The position numbers and the translations under genes are program-made. The notes under the pieces are model-generated. The model was not told where the DNA came from, did not search any database, and worked only from the letters and a program-made list of their open reading frames with translations. From Agrypnia vestita (taxonomy: Eukaryota > Arthropoda > Insecta > Trichoptera > Phryganeidae): 64,000 bases of DNA. The stretch lies in assembly GCA_016648135.1 (NCBI GenBank), contig JADDOH010000317.1, positions 372,001 through 436,000 on the forward strand, read 5' to 3'. The stretch's first letter is position 1; the number at the start of each line of letters is the position of its first letter. Of the stretch, positions 53,620 to 62,899 are shown in pieces.

Positions 53620-53957
53620 TTTTTTCGATTTGATAACTTTAAATCACTCTTGGCGGCAATGATAAGTCGTATATTGTCATATTCTAAGTGCTATTTCATT
53701 TTGTACAGTTCACAAAGTTATATATCTATCCCAAAAGTTTTCGATTGTTATTTTTCTTTTTTATCCAATTTTAATTGGCCCCATTATAGTTTTTTTTACA
53801 AACGTTTATCATTAATTTTCACTTGATTTATCATAATTCAGTGTGTATTTTTAGTACTTTGATGCTGCATAAAAATAATGTATCAATTTCATTAGTGACA
53901 TAAAAAAACAAAAACACCTTCAATAAAAAAGCTACATCAAAAGCATAAGTTTTAACT
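53620..53957. promoter_or_regulatory. 5' UTR/upstream region of the host exon
   Basis: By position this is upstream of the minus-strand start codon. It is AT-rich, with no clear TATA box or initiator that I can defend. A mariner relic begins at its far edge. Confidence 0.25.
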
Positions 53958-54690
53958 CAACGTTTCTTTGGACTCTATTTTTGGGACATTGTTTGGTTGC
54001 CTCCTTTGGGTCCAACCATTGCAACGAATGTTTCCGAATATCATACAGGATCCACTTTTCATCACAAATAACAATCCGATTCAGAATTCCCTCATTTATG
54101 TGCTAACTTAATTAATTAAGACAAGCCTCGACGTGAGTTTGCTGTTATCTTTCAGTAAGTTTACACGGTACCCACTTTATGAGCTTTTTTATTTTCCTAA
54201 TTTGACCCAAATTTACCCATATCGTTTGGACAATTACGTTAGAGGCTGTTACTAAATCTGACGTGGTTTGAGATAAATCCGTTTCTACTATAGTTTTCAA
54301 TTCGTCTTTAACGAGTCTTCATTCACGGGACTCGTTGTTGAGGTCGAAATTTCCAGAATGAAAGCGATCAAACCCAAAACGTGCCGTGCATTCATTTTAG
54401 GTACCTGGTCCATACACGTCGTTGATATTGCGTGCCGTCCGTGCAGCATTAGCGCTACGACGGAACTCGTACTCGAAAATAAGGAATTTCTATTTTCTCC
54501 ATAGTCGCAGACACAGTAATATCAAAGAAAAAATAAACGACGGAAAATAAATGAATAATTAATTATAAAAAATAATTTCATGGCTTTCATATCAGATATT
54601 TTGGAGTTTTTAATTCCAAGTCGAATGCAAGATATCGAACTTTAAACTAGCCAGTATTAGAAAACGACATTTTTGTACGTAAAGACATAA
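53958..54690 (-). mobile_element. Mariner relic, copy 3 (3' part deleted)
   Basis: The right terminus, on the minus strand, reads TTATGTCTTTACGTACAAAA next to TA (54691-54692). It is related to, but distinct from, TTAGGTCCTTACATATGAAA of copies 1 and 2. Homology to the transposase N-terminus runs back to about 53958 and stops after the CDEKW/YD(I)RK region. The second and third catalytic Asp regions and the other TIR are gone. It is an older, separate subfamily. Confidence 0.8.
53960..54510 (-). pseudogene. Mariner transposase N-terminal relic
   Basis: Read with frame changes, the minus strand shows the mariner helix-turn-helix region and the DEKW catalytic block (from TGTGATGAAAAGTGGATCCT). 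It continues to the region corresponding to KPCPK(R/N). There is no uninterrupted frame longer than about 60 codons. It ends before HDNARPH, so two of three catalytic residues are missing. Confidence 0.75.
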
Positions 54691-54692
54691 TA

Positions 54693-55860
54693 TAATGCAT
54701 ATGTTACTCTGTTAGTTTCATTTGTGTCCCTTTAATGAAAATGCTCAGTCAATTGACTATTCATAATAAGGTTATTTATTATACCTACTTATCATGAGAG
54801 CAGTGTTACCGGGGTCTGAAGCACGTGGGGCGATCTAATTTGAATCATTCATTGACCTTGTCATCATTACATTAGTCACACACGTGGACTATTTGTATAA
54901 CAACTACAACTATATATTATTGAAACCAAACAATACTTTCTTCTTAATAACAATTATTAAGATAGGATTTAATAATGAAACTGCAGATAAGCATCCAATA
55001 AGACGTTTTGTGAGTCTATTTTTTTAATTGTGTAAATAAAACTATGAAATAAAAAAGACAATTCTTTTATAATAGATATAATATAATAGAATAAGAGAGC
55101 CAAAAAATAATCCACAATCTTCTATTTTGTAGAAATTATAAACTTACTTTAAATTGAATTGATGTTTTCATTAATACATAATACAACCTGACTTAAAATC
55201 GTTATTAAATGTTTCTTATATTCAATAGTGACATGAAAAACAGAAATTATATTGGTCTCTTGAATAAGAAACTCAAAGGACTTGTGTTGGAGAGAAGATA
55301 GTCCTTAAATCACACTAGTTCTTCTGTACTACAGTTATTATGTGATGTATTCAGTTTTTGATATCCCCTTACACCAGCATGCTTTTGCTGTCTAGGGACA
55401 TTAAGTTTAGTTTGTATTCATGTTTTTTATTATATTTTTATATTTATTTATATTAAAAAAATAGTAATTAAAATAAACATTTTAATAATTAATATTTGCG
55501 CACGGCATGAGTAAAATATTATTACTTATCACGTTAGCCTAGCAGCTGATACATGCATACACACGCATGTATGTGACCGCACTTTAGAATAAGGTTAGCA
55601 GTCTACGAAGCAACTGACACACCAATAACGAGCGACACGTGAAATATCGACAAATAATCAACTTTGAAACCATATTTTTTTTATATTTGATGTACCTACA
55701 ATATGTTTTATTCAGTATCGGAATGGTGTTTGTGCATCGTTTTAATTTAGCTCAGTTCAAAATCAGTCATTTTACTGCAAAAAATCTATACAATTGATTT
55801 ATTTTTTTAATCTAGGATTTGAATTGCGCACGTAAATTATCAGAAATTAAATGGAAGAAT
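54693..55860. other. No recognised feature
   Basis: AT-rich, no supportable gene or element boundary. Confidence 0.45.
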
Positions 55861-55864
55861 ATTA

Positions 55865-56045
55865 AATAAATAATATTCTATCATGGGTGAAAATGGCGAA
55901 CGTTACATATGTGTAAAGTGATCACCTAAGCCAACCTTACGATAGGTCGTAAGTCCTATGGCCACCCAAAAAAGATATCTATACCTACTCTCCCTTGAAA
56001 AAATACAGTTTCGTCTCTGTGAGACATCTATAATATACATTAATT
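55865..56045 (+). repeat. MITE family M1, single-arm copy
   Basis: TATTCTATCATGGGTGAAAA, GTGTAAAGTGATCACCTAAG, CCAACC and TTTCGTCTCTGTGAGACATC then ATAATATACATTAATT give one full arm of M1. It is about 85% similar to those at 17796 and 44868. The other arm and the centre are absent. Confidence 0.8.
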
Positions 56046-56755
56046 GAATGTTAAAAGAGTTCATAATAATTTGGCAACCATCCATCATTGGGATTTGCGC
56101 TACATGCATTATTTTTTTAAATTATCACTATATATGTGTGCTATGTTGATGGTGTACTTCTCATTTTTTTAAGATGTTAAAAATATTAATAAATAAATCT
56201 AAAATTACTTCACGATCAAAGCATGGACTAAAAATCACAATTTAACTGAAATAAAAATATCCATTGCGAATTCAGGGGGTTAGTTTTGAGGGTAGAATAT
56301 TCCTGAAAGGAATAAAACTAGGGAATCTTTAGAAGTCACCCTATAAAACAGCGAATGTCTTTATTTGCGCTTGAGTAATTACTCTTTTTACGAGGAAGCA
56401 TTTGAATTTTTATTGGTAATTTAATGTGCAACCGTTGCACTCGTTATTTAAAAACGCTGCGAATAAAGCGATTAAAATAAAACTGCTCTCGGAATTATTT
56501 AATATGCTAATAGTAGAGTAATAAATATTCTAATGAATACAATGATGATGCGATGTGGAAGCTAACCGATATATTCACCTGAATAAGCAGTAATCGCCGA
56601 GGGACAGTTTAATTTTAATAATGAGAATTTCAAATATTTACATGCGCCGTTCTGTATCGCGCAACAGATGTATTCAATAATATAATACGATATGTATTTT
56701 TAGCGAAATTTAAAATAAATTAAATTTTAATAAATATTATTATTAAGTTCTACGG
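56046..56755. other. No recognised feature
   Basis: AT-rich, no supportable gene. Confidence 0.4.
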
Positions 56756-56759
56756 GTTA

Positions 56760-57320
56760 AGTATTTTTATGTGTTACAGCTGTTTCGGCTTGTAAGGCCA
56801 TTATCAAACAGTGGATATACCACGTACAAACGACTTATTTATTTTATTTTTTTACTTTTAAGTTAAGTAATTTAATTTTAAGTTACCCCTTCCCATTTAG
56901 AGTAATTAAATATTTGTGGTGAAGCCCTGTAGTAATGTACGTTTTTTCCCGGGCACTTATCATTAAAGGTGCCTCGGTTAACGTTATGCTTAATTATCAA
57001 AATTCCCCGTTTTCTGTAAGTGTTATTTATAAATATTATTTTAATTTATGTCCTTGATTATTGGTTTTTTAAAAATATTTAGAAGTGGAGAGAAGATCAT
57101 TTTTTGTTGATTATTTAAAAGTTTAATATTTGGATCCTTTTTATATTTATTTATTTCTAGTTGCTCAAGTAAATTCATCCTAAAACCTTTTGTTTCTATA
57201 TGTAAAGGTTTTGGTTCGTTATCACCTTGCGGGACGTGGTTTTCATTTAAATAAATAATACGATATGCATCAGCTATAATTACATAATTTTTAAAATTAT
57301 CTATTGCAGTCATCTAAATA
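56760..57320 (-). mobile_element. Penelope-like element 3' fragment
   Basis: The minus strand carries a C-terminal coding tail (57041-57313). About 230 bp further on is a terminal motif: TTGATAATGGCCTTACAAGC, CGAAACAGCTGTAACAC (56771-56807 complement). In it, GGC/GCC can form a stem between TGATAA and GAAAC, and AC-AGCT-GU-A gives a short closing stem. Penelope-like elements are known to carry hammerhead motifs in their terminal repeats, which fits this order. The RT and most of the GIY-YIG domain are absent. Confidence 0.5.
57041..57313 (-). pseudogene. C-terminal tail resembling GIY-YIG Penelope proteins
   Basis: The 90-codon frame holds KPLHIETKGFRMNLLEQLEI and NKYKKDP, then LLNNQQKMIFSPLLNIF. 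The pattern LH…KG..LN.LE..EI.K……LLN.Q….SPLL is one I associate with the C-terminal extension of RT/GIY-YIG proteins of Penelope-like elements. The catalytic GIY…YIG block is not in the fragment, so the call rests on this tail and on the hammerhead-like motif downstream. The Met at 57313 is probably internal. The ORF2 tail of another non-LTR clade is the main alternative. Confidence 0.45.
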
Positions 57321-57333
57321 CCTACAGTCATTA

Positions 57334-58152
57334 TATCGACGGCTCCTACGTATAATATCGTAACCCACAAAATTCAATTTTACAGGAGAAGGATTTGAAC
57401 ATATTTTCGTCCGGTATAAATCTAAATATTGCCCAATTTTTTTGAAATTTCATTTCAATATTTTACTTTATACTGAAGTTTCATAAATAATCACAAAAAA
57501 GTCGAAATTATTAAAGGTTTTTGTAGAAATGCACATACGATATTATACTTCGGAAAAGACGCGACGTAAAATATCGTATAAATGACTTACAACATTTTAC
57601 TTCCGATAAGACGCGACGCAAAATACCGTAAGTGTTACATACGATAATTTTCTTATGTTATTTTCTTACGCATATTATCGTAAGTGTTACATACGATAAT
57701 TATCTTTTGTTATTTTCCAACGTATGTTATCGTAAGTGTTACATACGATAAAATTATCTTATGTTATTTTCCAACGCAAATTATCGTAAGTGTTACATAC
57801 GATAATTTTCTTATGTTATTTTCTTACGCATATTATCGTAAGTGTTACATACGATAATTATCTTTTGTTATTTTCCAACGTATGTTATCGTAAGTGTTAC
57901 ATACGATAAAATTATCTTATGTTATTTTCCAACGCAAATTATCGTAAGTGTTACATACGATAGTATACTTCGTAAAAAAATATGTGATTGTTTGAGATAC
58001 GATAAAATACGTCCGAAAAAAACGTTATTTATTGCAAAATAATTTTTTTTCTTTCTTGGAAATAAAGATATAATTGAATGCATATGAAATACACAAAAAA
58101 CTAAAAATCGTCGATTTGTGGGTTGCGATATTCTACGTAGGAGCCGTCGATA
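57334..58152. mobile_element. TA-flanked TIR element with internal tandem array (819 bp)
   Basis: The ends are TATCGACGGCTCCTACGTAT and the complement TATCGACGGCTCCTACGTAG. Similarity continues through AATATCG(T/C)AACCCACAAA, so the TIRs are about 37 bp. TA lies outside each (57332-57333 and 58153-58154), suggesting a Tc1/mariner-type non-autonomous element. The interior is dominated by the tandem array at 57627-57965. No transposase is encoded; frames such as 57842-58042 are repeat translations. Confidence 0.75.
57627..57965 (+). repeat. Higher-order tandem repeat, (52+52+54 bp) x 2
   Basis: CGTAAGTGTTACATACGATA starts at 57627, 57679, 57731, 57785, 57837, 57889 and 57943. The spacings are 52, 52, 54, 52, 52, 54. 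The three monomers differ (A: TTCTTACGCATATTAT; B: TTTTGTTATTTTCCAACG with TATGTTAT; C: an extra AA after ACGATA). The two 158-bp blocks 57627-57784 and 57785-57942 are identical by eye. Each monomer contains the small inverted pair TATCGTA/TACGATA. Confidence 0.92.
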
Positions 58153-58154
58153 TA

Positions 58155-58700
58155 TTAGCAATATACTACTCTGAGTAAATTACCGCTTGAATATTTACGA
58201 ATGAATATGATGGATTATAACATATTATCGTCGGCGATCCGTCATCCAGAGAAACATGGAACTAGTGAAAGTACACTGAACACAGTTATAATGCGACCAA
58301 CGAAAGTTAATAAAAATGTAAGAAATGAAAAGCACTAAGCCAAAATGCAGTTGTGGAATTGATAAAATTGGGCCCCAAGTAAGATAGAAAAATGGCGTTG
58401 TACCTCATTGTGCGTTTTGTAAAAGTTGTATATACCTACTATAGCTAGACCGCATTCAAAAGAATGTGCGCAAAAAATATGTGTGTTGTTACGATGCAAA
58501 AAATGAACACAAAAGAAGTTTTTCTAGTAAGTAAGTAACCTTTTTTAAACCAAAAAATAAATATTTATTCGGAATATCATATTGAGGCTTGTAATACGGG
58601 CTTGCCAGGCAACTTTTCCCCGCTTTCTTCTTACCTGACAAAGCTAGGGAATGGTCTTTTGATTGTGGTTGACCTATAAGTATTACCATTCAATGGTAAC
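58155..58700. other. No recognised feature
   Basis: AT-rich; small frames are unsupported. Confidence 0.4.
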
Positions 58701-59499
58701 AAATCTGTTGTTTGTCTCCAATAATATTAACACTATTATAAAAAACTATGTTTCTGGGGATTTACAAGTACATGCACTCGCGGCTGGAAAAATGCTTTGT
58801 TCTCTTACATCGATTTACCTTTGGGGCGATGATTTGGTCCCTAACCTATACGTGGTATTACTGTACATATTGATAGTACATGTACATGATTTCATTATTA
58901 GATCATTTCAACTCCGGGGCATATTTCGATGTATTGTAGGGCGCAGTTCTTTTGGAGCCCAGTGCATCGGCTGCATTGACGCCATTGCATTACGCCACTA
59001 CCGAAATGGCCGTTATAAAGACCTTGATAGTAATACCACAGTATACCTAGGTAATACAGTTCGTAATAAACCATTATCATTTCACTTACATAGCAAAATA
59101 TTCTTTCAAAAATAAGTTTAAGCAATATATTAATTCAATTCTATTTCTGTAAAATGAATTTACCCTATATACCCGCGTCTTGTAACAATCATGTAGAGTA
59201 CAAATATGTAGGTATTTACTACCAACTCTTAATAAAACCTTTTCACTTTAATAGCTTACAGATCGATATACTTTACATCAGATTGACAAAGATGAATATT
59301 AATAATCTCGCGGTAGATATAGAGGCATTCGATCTTTCGCAAACTATAAAAGTCCCCTTACCCAAATCATGCACACAATATGATTCGGATATATTTACTT
59401 ATACAGAATGTTGGTATAACAAAAAAATCGTCCAAATTTACTATAGAAAAATATGGAATGGCTAATATAATTGATCTGGTAAAGCAAATAGATTCCTTT

Positions 59500-60336
59500 G
59501 AACCAATTAACACTAAAACTGTGGACCAACCAGAAAACTGTAAACAATATTTTTGTAGAGGAACTAGCACTCTTAAGATTCTAAATATGAACATACGAAG
59601 CATTAATCATAATTTTGACGAACTTCTTGCACTACTGCATCATCTAAATATAGACTTTCAAATTATTATTCTTACGGAATGCTGGTTGAAAGATAAAGAC
59701 ACAATACAGACGATTCCAGGATACACCGGGCATAAAACCTCCAAACATTATAACCAAAATGACGGTGTTGTACATACATTAAAGCAAATCTAAATTTCGA
59801 AATAACTGAACCGGATATAAGTGACGCCAATTGTCACTTATATAAACCCAACAATTATCATTGCAGGTGACATAAACATTGATATAACTGCAAGTACTGC
59901 CACCACAAACGCATCTGAATACCTATCCATGTTAGCTGAACAAGGTTTCTTTCCTGCCATCAATAACCCAACAAGAGGTAACGCATGTTTAGACCATATT
60001 ATGGTTAAAAGCAACTTCTTGGTGAAAGGAATTGTATGTGAAACTACTATCACGGATCACTTTCCAGTAATGATTGATGTTGGAACACAAAAAATAAATA
60101 CAAAAACTTATACAAAACCCCGACACAAACTAAATTTTGAAATGCTAAAAAAAGACTTGGAAAAAGAAACCTGGTTACCAGTATACGAGACTAATGATGC
60201 TAATACATCATATTCAAAATTCCTATATATTCTACAAAGCAACATTAAAAAAAGTCAAGAACATATATCAAATAAATCGAGGAAAAAAATTAAGAAATCT
60301 TGGATAACTGAAAGTTTAGTTAACTGCATAAATTAG
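59500..60336 (+). pseudogene. Endonuclease domain, broken into two frames
   Basis: The first part (to 59793) includes LKILNMNIRSINHNFDELLA and IIILTECWL, the first strands of the AP-like endonuclease that nicks the target DNA; the catalytic Glu is in LTE. The second part (59821-60336) has IIAGDINID, NNPTRGNACLDHIMVKS and TDHFPVMI, matching the GD(F/I)N, DHI and (S/T)DH catalytic motifs. The segment between (motifs around the YVP/Y..P…R region) is too short, indicating a deletion near 59793-59821. A stop at 60334-60336 separates it from the linker. Confidence 0.8.
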
Positions 60337-60342
60337 AGAGAT

Positions 60343-61016
60343 GTGTTACACAAACAGTCTAAACTTAACCCTCTAAATGTCGGCTTACAAAACTTTTACA
60401 AAAAGTATAGAAATATTTGTAATAGAGCGGTCAAATCCGCTAAACACTTATATTACAAAAATATTATAAAAGCAAATCAACGTGATGCAAAGAAAACATG
60501 GGAAATTATAAGAGAAATGACTTACTTACTACACAAAATACTAGAAGCAATGATATATGTGATGTGCTGATTCCAAACAAAAATCATGCTACTGAGGATA
60601 AGGCCATTACTGAAGTGCTAGATAATGTAAACGGACATTTCGCTTTGCTTGGTAAAAATTTAGCACAAAATATTTTGTCTCGTCTAAAAACTACCGAAGA
60701 AAACCTCAAAACAAATTTAAATTCAGCAAGTCCATATTCATTTTTCTTTGCTCCAACCTCCAGTCATGAAATTGCTGCAATTATTAGTAATCTAAAGTCT
60801 CACAGTGCCCCTGGAAACGACGAGGTAACAGCAAAAGTAGTGAAGTATAATAAAGACCAATTAAGTAAGCCTCTTTGTTATATATTCAATCAAAGTCTTT
60901 CAACGGGTACCTTTCCAAATGCACTTAAACTGGCTAAAATCTGCCCAATATTCAAGGGTGGTGACCCCCGTAATCCGAGCTACTATAGACCTATATCTTT
61001 TTTTAAAAAGATATAG
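60343..61016 (+). pseudogene. Linker and N-terminal RT part
   Basis: The frame 60343-60570 gives a basic linker (YKKYRNICNRAVKSAKHLYY). A frame change inside 60498-60570 leads to SHSAPGNDEVTAKVVK, PLCYIFNQSLSTGTFPNALK and IFKGGDPRNPSYYRPIS, the first RT blocks (S.PG.D.(I/V) and YRPIS). It stops where an inverted duplication of 20 bp (60983-61024) has been inserted directly after RPISFF. Confidence 0.8.
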
Positions 61017-61050
61017 GTCTATAGTTATATTTATAGTTATATTTATAGTA
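60983..61050. repeat. 20-bp perfect inverted duplication plus short tandem repeat
   Basis: CTATAGACCTATATCTTTTT (60983-61002) is followed after two bases by its exact complement (61005-61024). Three TTATATTTATAG-like units then run to about 61050. The inserted material separates RPISFF from the continuing SKILEKIVK reading, so it lies inside the RT coding sequence. Confidence 0.9.
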
Positions 61051-61059
61051 TATTTTAGT

Positions 61060-62062
61060 TTTTTCTAAAATCTTAGAGAAGATAGTTAAAGTACGTCTTT
61101 TGAAATACCTGGATATTCACAAAATAATCTCCAACAGTCAATACGGGTTCCAATCAAAACTCTCAACAGAAGATGCAATATGTCAACTAACGGAATTCTT
61201 AGTTACATAATTAGATAAAGACAAACGTTGTATTGGTATATTTTTGGACCTAGCCAAAGCTTTCGATACGGTGTCTCATCCACTGCTGCTGCACAAGTTA
61301 TCAGCTTTGGGAATAAGGGGGACGGCTTTGGCGTGGTTTGAAGATTATCTAAATAACAGGGTTCAGGTGGTTAAATCGGGCGATCACTGCAGCAACTTCC
61401 ACAAAACATCATATGGAGTACCGCAAGGAAGTGTTTTGGGACCCACGCTCTTCCTCACATATGTCAATGAAATGTGTAACTCCAATTTAGAAAACGGTAA
61501 AATAATTTCTTTTGCAGACGACACAGTGCTTCTTTTTCAAGATGATTCCTGGGAAAATGTTTTAAAAAAGGCACAAAGTGGATTGAATCGAATAACAGCA
61601 TGGCTTGACAAAAATCTACTAACAGTAAATGCTTCTAAGACAAAATACATGTGTTTCTCCATCAGTAAAAGAACAGTAATAAAGCAGCCCAAAAATCTAC
61701 TGATCCACACATGTCAATCAAAAGATAAACCCTGTGATTGTACTAATCTGCAGACAACGGAAGATATACGATATCTAGGTGTGTACATAGACCAGCATCT
61801 AAACTGGAGAAAACATATTTTGAATCTCACAATCCGAATAAGAAAGCTAGTTTATTTTTTCAAAGAAATTAGAGATGTACTCGACGCACCGACAAGAAGA
61901 GTAGTATACTATGCACTGTGTCACTCACTCATTAATTATGCAACTGTCAGTTGGGGTGGTGCAACTTGTACTATATTAGATTCATTAAGCAAAGCCCAGA
62001 AAATGGTATTGGGAGTTCTTCATAGCCTATTGGGTATTGGGAGTTATTCATATGCTTCATAA
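61060..62062 (+). pseudogene. Reverse transcriptase core, in-frame stop
   Basis: It contains KILEKIVKVRLLKYLD (about 61065-61115) and QYGFQSKLSTEDAI, then a TAA at 61208-61210 in the same frame. Next come FLDLAKAFDTVSHPLLLHKL (first catalytic Asp), YGVPQGSVLGPTLFLTYVNE, SFADDTVLLF at 61508-61537 (catalytic Asp pair), AWLDKNLLTVNASKT and RYLGVYIDQHLNWRKHI. The order matches blocks 3-9 of non-LTR RTs. The apparent TTG/ATG starts downstream of the stop are not biological. The frame ends early because of a tandem duplication near 62005-62045. Confidence 0.9.
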
Positions 62063-62417
62063 GCCATTTCGTTTTCCTTCAGAAGAACTTTTCAGAGAAT
62101 GTCACGTCCTGGACATCAATCAAACATATTTACTCAACACTTTAAAATATTTTTTCCGAAATAAACAAGATCACCAACAAATAACTCACTCACACTCAAC
62201 AAGGGCACAGGTGAACTGCGACTATCTTGTACCAAAATTCACAAAAACATTTTCGCAAAGATTTCACCTCTTCCAAGCACCAAAAACATTCAATACTCTT
62301 AACACTAAACTTAAAACATGTAGCCATAGTCTCGCGTATTTTTCTTCTAAAGTGAAACTCTGGCTGCATGAAAAGGGAAGGAAGCATGCCCAAAACCCAT
62401 TAAAAGCCATGATATAA
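62000..62417 (+). pseudogene. ORF2 C-terminal region after a tandem duplication
   Basis: GGTATTGGGAGTTCTTCATA (62007) and GGTATTGGGAGTTATTCATA (62033) are two units of a 26-bp tandem duplication that shifts the frame. The continuing frame holds ECHVLDINQTYLLNTLKYFF, VNCDYLVPKF and HLFQAPKTFNTLNTKL. It ends in a basic tail before TAA at 62415-62417. The same tail is present at 14222-14428. Confidence 0.85.
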
Positions 62418-62895
62418 ACTAAATTTAAAATATACTAATCCTACAAGAACATTTACTGTCATGTTTTTAAATACTTTTAATTGTTTTATTTTATTTTACT
62501 TTATTTTATTTTATTTTATTAATATCCTATTCAGATCTTTTTTTTCCTTTGTCTATAATAGAATTAATTAACACCATTATTAAATTGTAAACATTTAATT
62601 TTTACTATTGCTTAATTTTAATAGGCAATAAGGCAATAATTCACTACTGTTATGTAAATAATAAATATTCTTGAACATTATACTACTGGAAGAGCACTGT
62701 CTGCTATAATACAGTAAATGTAAAAATAAATAATAAGTAGTGTAGCAGGCAGGGAGTCAAATCAATTTAGTGTTTACTTGCTGCCAAGAGACTCAGCAAC
62801 AATGAAAAAAGCTTATTTTAATTTTGTAAACACTGTAAACATTTGTAACATTGAACATTGAATAAACATTTGAATTTGAATTTGAATTTGAAAGA
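62418..62895 (+). repeat. 3' UTR and TTTGAA tail of the non-LTR element
   Basis: The AT-rich UTR (several TTTTATTTTATTT runs) is shared with 13779-14220. It ends CATTGAATAAACATTTGAAT and TTGAATTTGAATTTGAAA, a short-unit tail instead of poly(A). The inverted copy has only one or two partial units. Confidence 0.85.
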
Positions 62896-62899
62896 CGCG

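Larger units (their letters stand above)
59380..62895 (+). mobile_element. Non-LTR retrotransposon (jockey/CR1 group), longest copy
   Basis: From left to right it carries an AP-type endonuclease domain, a linker, the reverse transcriptase and a C-terminal region, then a 3' UTR ending in GAATTTGAATTTGAATTTGA. The 5' boundary is unclear: 58663-59379 has frames of 150 and 103 codons that I cannot assign to ORF1. A 3' fragment of the same family lies inverted at 13779-14478. At least five lesions interrupt the coding sequence, so the copy is dead, though fairly well preserved. Confidence 0.85.

Noticed and set aside
57627..57965. CRISPR-like array
   Set aside because: Repeat spacing is regular, but the spacers are also repeated and the context is a eukaryotic transposon; it is a tandem repeat.
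57842..58042. 66-codon frame with repeated IVSVTYD words
   Set aside because: It is translation of the tandem repeat, not a protein gene.
58663..59115. 150-codon frame upstream of the non-LTR element, as a candidate ORF1
   Set aside because: No zinc knuckle, RRM or coiled coil is visible, and the adjoining frame has no clear link to it. I left it unassigned.
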